DNA of 51,903 nt from Spirogloea muscicola (lineage: Eukaryota; Streptophyta; Zygnematophyceae; Spirogloeales; Spirogloeaceae): assembly GCA_009602725.1 (NCBI GenBank), contig WELB01000116.1, positions 253,021 to 304,923 of the forward strand, in the 5' to 3' direction. A model generated the notes under the pieces. That model worked only from the letters and a program-made list of their open reading frames with translations, was not told the DNA's origin and did no database searches. Made by a program: the position numbers and the translations under genes. Positions 34,301 through 42,842 of the stretch are shown here, one piece after another (within the stretch, counting starts at the first letter, position 1; each line of letters begins with the position of its first letter).

Positions 34301-36590
34301 GAAGGGAGTGGCTGTCCCAATGGGGGCAAGGGCTGTGAAAAGCCAGCCCGAGAAGAATTGACAAAGGTTCGAAGGGGCAAGATGACGCAGGGGCCTAAAA
34401 CGATGTGGCAGAATGGGTGGAGGATGGACCACTCAGAAGCTACGAGTGAGGAGCCTCAAATCCGACAGACTAGCTGCCGGAGAACAATCCCCCTGGCAAA
34501 AGCCAGAGGCTGCAGCGAGAGCTCGGCCAGCACGCAGATGCAAGGCGTGTGCCATGGACCACTCAAGGGAGACTGACAACCGCATGCGATAGACTTGAGC
34601 CCATGAGCCAGCGGCGTTGAAGTCGGCCGGCTCTCCTCGCCTCCGGGACACAGCGCGCCGCGCAAGCTTGGCCAGCAGGTCGAGCCACTGGGACCCAAGA
34701 GCCCTGTGTACATCCACGGCCAGGGATACGAACTCGTCCCCAGCCGGGTGATCAGCAGGTTTGGCCGCCTTGCAGCGAGCGGCTTTCGCCGCAGCGTGGC
34801 CAGCCCGCGAGGCAGGAAACCCCAGATTGGAGCGGTCGACCACATCAGTGGTGACCACATCAGCAATGATGCGCGCGCCGCCGCCCGGCGTGGATGCCAC
34901 CAGGTCGACGCGGCGCGTGTGGAGTCCGTCGGCTCGCTGGAGGATTGGCATGACAGAAGTATTCTCCATCGCCACCGTGTGTCCGGCCTCCTGGAAGATG
35001 CCGAACATTGCATTCCGGAGGAGGTCGTGAGCAGCTGTACGTTCACCTCCAGTGGCGCAGCGGAGGACATGCGCCGTCAGCTCCGCCGGGTCCACCAATC
35101 GATCCCCGCATTCACACTGCAGCACGCCTGGCAGACAGGGCAGGGGGAGACCTAACAGGCGGTGGACTGCCGTGCGGAAAAGTTCATACGGCATCCTGAA
35201 TGCATCGTAGAGGGGGAGCGCGGAGAGCCAGGCTCCCGCGCCAGGGGAGGAGGCCAACCGCAGCTGAGCGTGGCTGCGCACGTCCGTCGGAGGGAGGGGC
35301 CGCAGCGTGGCCACGAAGGCCGCCTTGTCGACCTCCGCCAAGTATCGCGCCTGCGCCCGCGAGTCGATGGAGTGGGCCAGGTGCGCAAACGGCACCACGC
35401 TCTCCGCGAGGGCCGGGTGCTCCACGAGCAACTCGTGTTGAGCAGAGCGGAGCGCCACCTGAAAAGGCAACGAGCCGGTCGCCACCTCCGCCACAGGCTG
35501 CTGCAGCATGGGCCGCCCATCCTGGAGGAATCGCTGAGCCACTGCCGTGGCGACCTGAGCCCAGCTGCCGAGGTACGGTGGCCTGCAGATGCGAGCGAGC
35601 GAGCGGCAGCCGAGGCCGCCGTGGCTGAGGAAAAGAGCAGCCTGGTGCACAGCGGCTGTCGAGTCGAGAAAGCCCGAGTGTCGTATGAGGACTGCCACGC
35701 TCTCCATGACGCCGGTGTCGAACATGGCGTAGGCCACCAGCACCGTGTGGCAGGGAGGTGTAGCCCGCGCAAGGTAGTGGGGCCGCTGGACGATGCTTCT
35801 GGTGAGCATGGCCAGGGCCAGCTGCATATCCTGCAGCTCTGGGAGGCGGGCAGCCAATCGAAAGTGCTCCTGGAGCCGGGCGCGCAGCTGTGCGTCCACG
35901 AAGGATGGCGTGCCGAGGGGAAACCCCAGGATGGTGAGGCCGCCCGGAGGGGTCTGGCATCCGGTGGGCAGAGGCAAGGGGGCAGGCAAGCCGCGAGGCG
36001 ACCACGCGACGCACTTCTCAGCCCGAATGGTCAAGCCGAGGGCGGCCAGCTGCTGCTGGAGGGTGGCGGTGGCTGTCAGCACATCCCCTGGGCTGCCGAC
36101 CAGTGTGGTGTCGTCGGCGTAGGTCGGCAGGAGGACGCTGGGGTGCGTCGCCGCGGTGGCCTTGAGAGCACGATTGTGCGCAGCGCGAAAAAACTCCTGC
36201 CAGAGGATTTCCCTGGCGTGTGCCCGTCCTCGACTGCAGCGTCTCCACCTCACCACTCCCTGTCCGCCACAGAAGGTCGCTGGGCCAGCCGTAGCCGCGG
36301 CGGAAGAAGGGAAGGAGGGAAGGGAAGGCCGCACGCAGCTCCTCGGCGATGGCGCTGCACTCCACGCTGTTGGATGCGATTTGGACATCAACAGCGAGGA
36401 CCATGCAGTCAGGGTGGGGATCCAGGGCCGCGCGGACGCCGTGGACGACAGCCTCCCCGCCGCTTCGTAGCCCAGCGCCGTATGGATGTGGGGCAAGGTG
36501 GGTCTGCGCCTGCCCAAGAAGGAAGGGGCTACGAAAGTCAGCAAGCGAAAGCAGCTACGAAAGCGAAGAAGGTTGGATGAGAGGAAAGTC
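34301..36590 (-). mobile_element. Longest non-LTR retrotransposon copy (RT, zinc cluster, nuclease-like domain, hairpin tail)
   Basis: Most complete copy of the hairpin-tailed family. It starts in the RT fingers (GGEAVVHGVRAALD near 36440), then MVLAVDVQIASNSVE, GTRQGNPLAGVF and the catalytic PTYADDTTLVG near 36115. It continues through VAWSPRGLPAPLPLPTGC to the Cys/His cluster (QCECGDRLVD, TAHVLRCATGGERTAAHDLL near 35060). The nuclease-like region (ENTSVMPI, RRVDLVAS, ARIIADVVTTD) and VHRALGSQWLDLL end in LRLLTRSF, stop at 34433-34435. Two frameshifts disable it: one near 36447, and one in a run of six A (36188-36193, plus strand) between the RT boxes. From about 36185 to the stop the frame is open. 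The tail (34432-34301) carries its hairpin at 34330-34349. No APE-type endonuclease or ORF1 is present; the copy is 5'-truncated. Confidence 0.88.
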
Positions 36591-36595
36591 GTGTG

Positions 36596-36655
36596 TTTGA
36601 AACAATCGAAGCCAATATGGCCAAGTACAAAGAGGCAAGTACATCTCATGACGTA
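36596..36655 (-). mobile_element. Family A 3' tail, about 60 bases
   Basis: TTGAAACAATCGAAGCC, ATGGCCAAGTACAAAG and GGCAAGTACATCT match the tail of the family A copy at 10262-10330 block by block. It lies just 5' of the copy at 34301-36590 and supplies the first residues of the reading frame that continues into that copy. It is evidently a separate, almost completely truncated insertion. Confidence 0.75.
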
Positions 36656-36699
36656 GCAGCTAGCATCTAGCAGCTGCTGGAGCTGCTAGAGAAGAAGAA

Positions 36700-36830
36700 G
36701 TGGCTCTCCCAATTGGGGAAAGGGCTGTGAGAAGCCAGCCCGAAAAGAATTGACAAGGTTCGAAGGGGCCAAACTACGAGCTAAGCAGCGACTGCGGGGC
36801 CTGAAGAGGCTATGGCAGAACGGGGGAGGA
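36700..36830 (-). mobile_element. Isolated hairpin-type 3' tail, long form
   Basis: GAAGTGGCTCTCCCAATTGG, hairpin GGGCTGTGAGAAGCCAGCCC at 36722-36741, GAATTGACAAGGTTCGAAGG and GCGACTGCGGGGCCTGAAG in the same order as the reverse of 9487-9645. No coding part. Short repeats of GCTGGAGCTGCTAGAG flank it at 36676 and 36950. Confidence 0.82.
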
Positions 36831-37467
36831 TGAGGAGCTGGGGCATGCTAGAGGAGTGGAGCGGCAGCAGTGGCAGTGGCAGGAGGAATGGAGGGGGGGG
36901 GGAAAGAGGGCCGGAAGTGCCAACTGCGGCCTTGTCGACCTGTCCTGCTGGAGCTGCTAGAGGAGTGGGGCAGCAGCAGTGGCAGGAGGCTGAGGTGAGG
37001 GGGGATCCCGGGAGGCCGGTGGACGACAATCTCTGCTCGTGCTAGGGTGCTACCAGCCAGAAAGTTGGGCAGTTCCAGTCGTCGGCGGCGGCCTGTGCTG
37101 ATTCCAGGGACGTGCCGGTTGACGTGGCCCGTGAGTCGGCGCCAGGAGCCACCCACGCGCTTGACGAGAGGGCGGGCGCGCCCGTCGGGTGCTGGGGGCG
37201 GCCGCCCCCGACTGGGCGGCTATCGCGCCGGCCGAGCCCACACTCGCCGTGTCCACCTGTTCCGGAAGAATATGTCGCAGTAGCTGATCATTTTCAGCCT
37301 GGCCATTCACAGCCTCGCCCCCTTTGGGAGATGCCACTTTCTGTCACGCCAGCCACACAAGTTGGCTTAGGCCGCATGGTTGCGACCGTCGCCCCACCAA
37401 TCGGCGACGGCGCCGTACGACGGTGCCGCACCCCCCTCCCCACGCGGCCACGCCCCGCCTCCCCTAC
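36831..37467. other. Repeat-rich spacer with a weak tail fragment
   Basis: Contains the duplicated phrase TGCTAGAGGAGTGG (about 36846 and 36957) amid CAGCAG/GGCAGG-rich DNA. A weak plus-strand tail lies near 37270-37340 (CAGCCTGGCCATTCACAGCC, CCCCCTTTGGGAGATGCCAC). No supported gene. Confidence 0.45.
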
Positions 37468-37560
37468 TTAGAGACGACGCGCCGTGCGCATGAAATGAAA
37501 GGGAGGCCAGATCAAGCCACTGCATTGTTCAGGCAATAGCTAGAGCAAAGGCTACATGAG
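37468..37560 (+). repeat. Dispersed repeat R3, copy 2
   Basis: GACGCGCCGTGCGCATGAAA, GGGAGGCC, GCATTGTTCAGGC, AGCTAGAGC and ACGAAGCCCTTGG follow the order seen at 41530-41650 and, reversed, at 12345-12475. No coding potential. Confidence 0.72.
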
Positions 37561-37639
37561 ACGAAGCCCTTGGTAAGGTGGATAAGGTGAGGTAAGGTGA
37601 GAGAAGGCGCGACAAGAAACGGGTCTTTCTATTGACGGC

Positions 37640-37690
37640 AATGGCTGTGTGAGAGGCCAGCCCAAAGGAGTGGACACGGTCTGAACCGTG
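37640..37690 (-). mobile_element. Hairpin-type 3' tail fragment
   Basis: ATGGCTGTGTGAGAGGCCAG and CCCAAAGGAGTGGACACGG match the reversed tail. The GGCTG/CAGCC arms are intact at 37643-37662. It is the last piece of the second graveyard, about 180 bases before the next gene's start codon. Confidence 0.7.
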
Positions 37691-37872
37691 TCGCAGGCGC
37701 CAACAAGAAAAACAATTCCCAGCGCCGCGGATATCCGGCTGGGCACTCCGCGTAGCTGGCGGCCACGGAGGCCGCAAGTCCGCCACACCCGCACTCCACG
37801 CTCTCCACGCCAGCTCCCTTCGCTCCCGCCTCGCTGCTCGGCATCCGCATTGCTGGGCTGCCTGCGAACGCC

Positions 37873-39539
37873 ATGGAGAGGGCGGCTGCCGCACGCCTGC
37901 TGGTTCTGGCTGTCCTGGCAGTGACGGCCATGCGGGGCGCCGGCAACGCCACTGCTATAGGCCTTGTCGTCTGTGACAATAACCAGAATGGCGTTGCAGA
38001 CTCGGAAGCATATCTACTGCTCTTAGCACTGTCACTTGATATGCCATTGCTTGCCTCTGGGTCACAGGTCTGTTTCTCTGCCTCGAACTCGCTAGGCATG
38101 GAGGCTGACTGGCCTGCGGACAAGCACAAGCACTGGGGCTGGCCACTCATGTTCTGTGCAGGCATACTACCGGCAGGGGCGTTAAGGTGAATCTTCAGGT
38201 CTGCCTGTAAGAGTAGGCTTCGCAAGCAGATGGACACAATGACAATGACTGCCACGGATGTGTTCTCAGGGGCGACACACCTGTGGAAGGAGCCCAGCTG
38301 CAGCTTCTCTCCTTATTATAAATATAAGGTGGAGATGCTCAGCTGCATCGTAGCTCACATGCAGCACATGCAACCACAATCCAAAGCATGGACTTCTCCG
38401 TAAGGAGAGTACTGAAGCTGTTAGCTGTCCAGCCTGATAAGGCAGGCATGGTGATTATATAGGTGTACGTCGCATTCTCGGACACAGACGGATTTTGCAG
38501 CTTTGACAACGACCTGCCCACTCGTGAAACGTGTCAATACGATAGCTTCGCATGCACCGTCACGCTGCTGTCCTCGAACGACACTAGTTGCCAAATTCCC
38601 GGTCCCTGTGGTGGAGGCAATGCGGGGTTCCTTGTAAAGAATCCCAGTGATGGTAAGGCCACAACTTTTGGCTTCCCGTCAGGTCAGTCAACCTGCTACA
38701 CACAAGCTACAAGCATCTCGTGGTCTTGGCACGTCAGTCCTGACTGCGACAAGCAGCCGTGGTGGTGTGACAGGTGGCTATCTCTTTGACGATGGGAAAC
38801 TATTGATCTGCCAGTCTTCTGCTTGGAGCCGTCCTCTTCACCACCACCTTCTTCCCAAGCGCCCCCGCCACTATCCCCGGCGGCTCCACCGCCTCGTTCT
38901 CCAGTGCCTCCGCCGCCTTCTTCTTACTCGCCTCCGCCACCTCCTTCTCCGACGCCTCCCCCGCCTCCTTCGCCTTCACCTCCGCCGCCACCTTCTCCAT
39001 CGCCTCCGCCGCCGCCTTCTCCGTCGCCTCCGCCGCCGCCTTCTCCGTCGCCTCCGCCGCCTCCTTCCCACTCGCCTCCACCACCTCCTTCCCCCTCGCC
39101 TCCGCCTCCTACCCTCAAATGCCCTCCTTATAACAAGCCCCGACCCAAGCACGGGGGGTATGGTCATGATGACGATGATGATGACGAATATCGTGATGAG
39201 GATGATCCACATTACAATTGCCCACCACCACCGCCACGCAATGCCTCGCCACCGCCGCCCCGCAAGGCCTCGCCGCCGCCGCCCGCTAAGGCCTCGCCGC
39301 CCCCGCCCTACAAGGCCACGCCGCCGATGCCGCCGCCGTCGACTCCACCCACGGCTTCTCCACCCCCTTCGCAGCCACCATTACCCAAGTCCTCACCACC
39401 TCCATCCTTCAGCCCACCCCCTCCTGACTATGTTATGTATGATTACTCGTCGGCGTCGAGCTCTCAACAGCTCGACGCTTACCAGCAATGTCAGCAGTGC
39501 TATGAACTGCAACATCTGTTCTATCAGAAGCATGTCTAG
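37873..39539 (+). CDS. Secreted Pro-rich (hydroxyproline-rich type) wall glycoprotein
   Basis: The ATG at 37873 opens a signal peptide (ARLLVLAVLAVTAMRGAGNA). VVCDNNQNGVADS follows, like the Asp-rich loop of SdrD_B/Cna-B beta-sandwich domains. Downstream pieces include DVFSGATHLWKEPSCSF (in frame to 38332) and the exon 38463-38652 (YVAFSDTDGFCSFDNDL, CQIPGPCGGGNAGF). The last exon, 38815-39539, joins in phase after a GTAAGG donor. It encodes long S-P(4-5) blocks typical of O-glycosylated extensin and pherophorin stalks, an acidic patch (about 39160-39210, mostly Asp with a few Glu), KASPPPP-type repeats and a Tyr/Gln/Cys C-terminus ending FYQKHV. No pherophorin domain was recognised. Exons between 37960 and 38330 are not fully resolved. 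Predicted location: cell wall or matrix. Confidence 0.8.
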
Positions 39540-41529
39540 CTATAGGTGGTCGCGACATAAGCAATGACCCTGTACTACGTACTACATACTTAACATCTAG
39601 TGAGCGCTTCCACGCCAGTATCATCTTGTTTAATTGTCTAATCCACATAGTATGTTATTCATAACATACATATATCTCAAGCAGTGGCAAGAGTCTATGC
39701 AGACAGATATGCTGGACACACGTAGTCTTGTACGAGGGCATGCAGTCGTTAACAGTTTTTCTATTTTACTTTCTGTTACAAGACACTTGGTGATGCTTAC
39801 TACAGCACCCACTACATCAACTAGAAGCAGCAGAACCATGAAATGATGGTGTGTACCAAGAAACACGTATCGTGAACAGCCGGCAGGTAAAACTTAACTG
39901 ATGATGCTCATGCTCAGGCAAAATATTGAATAGCTGTCTCTGCGATTGAATTGATCATGCGGAGCTTGTACCAGTATGGCGAGAAGATTCTGTTGCAGCC
40001 AACCCGTCACTACGATTTGAAACATCCGAACCAGGAGTGGCAGTGCGTACCAAGCAGCAATTAGATGCGAAGCCCGTAAGGATCTCATCCCATAATCTGC
40101 TATTGCTTGTAATTGTGTGTCGGTGCTATTGGAGGACAGGAAGCTGAACGTCCACTGACTCGATACCAGTGCTACTTTGAGCCGACATCAAGCTGCAGTC
40201 TTTAGCTTATGACATTTCCTTGACCAATACCTTCTGCATGGTGCTCGCCTCCCGGGACAGGGAAGGGAGTCTGCTGAGCTCCGCTGCAGCTCGTGCCAAT
40301 CAACTCACAATCACAGATGGGACAAACACGATCTTTGGTCTTGTGCAGTCTGCTTACCCTGACCATTTCCGTAGGGAAAGATGAAGGCCCTTCATATTTA
40401 CCGGTACGTTGTGATATTGCGTCGACCCTTCGAAGGAGCTGGTTGTCTTGCAGTTAGCGAGAGTTGTAAAGGCCAAGTACCCTCATGACACTGTTTTGCA
40501 TCAGCTCATTCTTTGATTTGTGCTTGTGATCAGCGCGTAAACATGGTGGCAACGAGGACGCGGCATGCGATGTTGCAGGCAGAGCTGGCCGCTAATTTAA
40601 GTGGGCTGTTAGGTCGTCTAAGTCAAGGGTCCATCCTGCCATTGGCTGGTATGAAATGACCCAGTACGATATGGGTGCTGTCAATCTGTAACGCTGTGTC
40701 ACTGATCATGGTCGTTATTGCAGGAAGCTCAACCTCCACTTTGTGGCAACGGCCAATCTGCTGGCTGTGATAGCACTGTGTAATATGCAACGTATCTCTA
40801 GAAACAATTGTGAATGTCAATTAAGATAGCACTAGTGCCAAGGCTCGGCTGTCTGCAGCCTGCAGCAGGTCGAAAGACAGGCTCCTATTCAAGCATGTGC
40901 TGTCCTGCCATCACCCACCTTCATATTGCTTGCGGCTGTTTGCATCACAGCTCGTCCAGTAACAGTACTAGCTGTTTTCGTCACCTGCAAACAAAGAGGA
41001 GCTTGCTACGTTGGGCTGTATCACATATGGATCAGATATAAATCACAGCATCCTCTTCAATGAGTCCACAACCATACTGTCACCCCAGCCAAGTCAGAGA
41101 AGCTATAGCAAGCCAGCAATGCAGAGCATTGCAGAGCAAAGCACATCTCCTTCCGCAAGCCCGCTTACAAGGGCAAGTCATGGAGCAACTCAGCTGCTCC
41201 AAGCGAAGAGACTAGGAGCCAAGCCTGGCCACGAGCATCCCTTAGAAGAGCATCTTGGAGATGCTCGATTGGTGTCTCATCTGCAGCACCGGTAAAACGG
41301 TAAAGGTAAAATGGTAAATGATGATTGTATCAGCAATGTGACCCCAGGTTGCATAGTCGACAGGCTCGTCTACCAAAAGGCGGGTAGGAGGCGATGAGGT
41401 CCTCTTTATGAGGTCCAGCTCAAGAATCACTCTGGATATGCAAACCTCCCTGGATAATGTAAGTGATTTGGGGCTCCAATCCCTGTTGGTACTCAAGGAG
41501 GAAGCGTCCCAAGCAAATCACCGGCTCGC
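39540..41529. other. Long gene-poor spacer
   Basis: Mostly lower-GC DNA without a recognised gene. An 84-codon minus-strand frame at 41496-41242 containing LLVDEPVDYATWGHIADT looks protein-like but matches no family I recognise. At 40542-40554 CATGGTGGCAACG could be the junction of an LTR end and a primer-binding site. Short A-rich iterations of GGTAAA lie at 41295-41320. Confidence 0.4.
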
Positions 41530-41650
41530 TCCCCGCCCGAGAGGAAAGGCGCGCGGTGCGCATGAAAAAGGGAGGGACAATTTTGCTATTACCACTGTTC
41601 AGGCGAAAGCTAGTGCGAAAGTGGGGCTCTATACAATGCGAAGCCCTGGG
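41530..41650 (+). repeat. Dispersed repeat R3, copy 3
   Basis: GGCGCGCGGTGCGCATGAAA, GGGAGG, CACTGTTCAGGCG, AAAGCTAGTGCG and GCGAAGCCCTGGG in the order of the 37468-37560 copy. It directly precedes a non-LTR fragment here, and also lies beside one at 12475, so it may be part of a related element. Confidence 0.72.
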
Positions 41651-41682
41651 CTAAGGGGCTAAGGGGGCCCCCCTTTGCTTTG

Positions 41683-42115
41683 TGGCCGAACAGAAGAAGT
41701 TGTACAAGTACAAAGACCACCCGGCGGGTGATACCTTTTACCCCCTGGCCATGGACATCCATGGGTGTTACGGGGGGTCGGTGGTCCTCGTTACTTTCGC
41801 TGCTGGCATCTCAAGCTGACCAGCGGCGCCGGGAACAGTGTGCAGCCCTCCCCGGTGGCTCGGTGCCTTTGGGTCTTGTGTCCTGCCACCGCATGCGTTT
41901 GTCTATGTCGCTACAGCGTTCCCAAGCGCTTGCTTTGCATCGCCGCGCTGGTCGTGCCCTTGCAGCAGCCTCTGGCTTGCGCAGCGGGGTTGCTCCTCCT
42001 CCCCTCAGCTCATCTGACTTCCTACTGCTGACACGGGGTTATTAAGAGCGCCCTGGCTGCCTAGCCTGTGGCTCCGTCATGAACACCTGTATGCATCTGG
42101 CTGGCTTTCACAGCC
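41683..42115 (+). mobile_element. Non-LTR retrotransposon 3' fragment
   Basis: KKLYKYKDHPAGDTFYPLAM and DIHGCYGG (41693-41776), then a frameshift, then MRLSMSLQRSQALALHRRAG through FLLLTRGY with stop near 42043. The tail holds GGCTG-GCTTTCA-CAGCC at 42099-42115. This fragment preserves the block between nuclease-like domain and C-terminus better than most, which allowed recognition of the decayed copy at 26170-26240. Confidence 0.82.
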
Positions 42116-42205
42116 GCTCTATTAATATCAGCAGCCGCATTCCTTCTTTTTTTTTTTGCTAAGGGGCGCTGAGGTAACAGTGTGAATGCAGGCTGAAAAG
42201 GGACG

Positions 42206-42412
42206 TCAGTACCCACAAGTGAGCACATACAAATCCGACAGGCTAACGTGAGGAGCCGGAGCACCACTACGGAAGCCTGTGGCCCGACTTAGAGCGCGCC
42301 CAGCACGCTGATGATTAGCCAGAGCTTGGGAGCGCTGCGAAGTAAGCGAGAGCCGCAATAACGAGCAAGAGGTCCAGGGCGGACAGGGTATCCCGCAGGG
42401 TGTAACACCCAC
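42206..42412 (-). mobile_element. Non-LTR retrotransposon 3' fragment abutting the copia element
   Basis: Coding end RLSLTSQRSQALANHQRAGR to DLYVLTCGY, stop at 42206-42208, in minus orientation. Its upstream side stops at the copia target duplication (42413-42417). A poly-T stretch (TTTTTTTTTTT, about 42149-42159) lies in the downstream tail region. The YVLTCGY ending resembles the family A end YVLTRGF more than the LLTRGY family. Confidence 0.75.
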
Positions 42413-42417
42413 CAGAT
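42413..42417. repeat. Target-site duplication, left copy (CAGAT)
   Basis: CAGAT directly precedes the left LTR, and an identical CAGAT directly follows the right LTR at 47433-47437. This is the 5-bp length typical of copia integrases and fixes the element's ends. Confidence 0.95.
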
Positions 42418-42842
42418 TGTTGAATTTCCTGGGCTGGCCGCTCCTGTATCTGCTCCTGTTCCTGTTCCTGTCTGTTGTAGTCAGTGTTCTCAGATTGTTC
42501 CTTCCGCCAGTCGAAGTCCTCCATCGGACGTTTGCCCTTGTCTATGGGCCCAGCAGACCGCCCTCGACGCGGCGGCACAGAAGCAGATGCGCTCATGGCG
42601 CCAGACAGATTCAGATCTCAGACAGTCAGTCAGTCTGACAGCACAGGCTCCGCCCTCACCCAAGGTGGGTGGCAGCCATGGCTAGGGCGCACGGGCGCAC
42701 CGCGTGGCCTCATATTTATGGGAGGTGTTCCGATGGGTGGCCGAGGCCTCCCTTATCCAGGGGAGACTCTCACGGCCCAATTAGACGGTTGGGATGGTCA
42801 CCCACCCCGACCCGCCGATTCACCATATTTCTATCTTCAACA
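42418..42842 (-). mobile_element. 3' LTR of the copia element (425 bp)
   Basis: Begins TGTTGAA and ends TTCAACA on the plus strand, a 7-base inverted terminal repeat with TG/CA ends. It differs from the other LTR (47008-47432) at about five positions, so insertion was recent. In the element's sense it is preceded by the polypurine tract TGGTGGGAG (42851-42843). It still contains the duplicated start of the gag frame (ATG at 42596), read here for about 60 codons before running into host DNA. Confidence 0.96.

Noticed and set aside
38800-39212. Gly/Glu-rich frames antisense to the wall-protein gene
   Set aside because: Compositional shadows of the S-P repeats; the plus strand has the signal peptide, splice phases and stop.
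41242-41496. 84-codon minus-strand frame with LLVDEPVDYATWGHIADT
   Set aside because: It reads like protein but no family is recognised and no neighbouring exon was found; left as part of the spacer.
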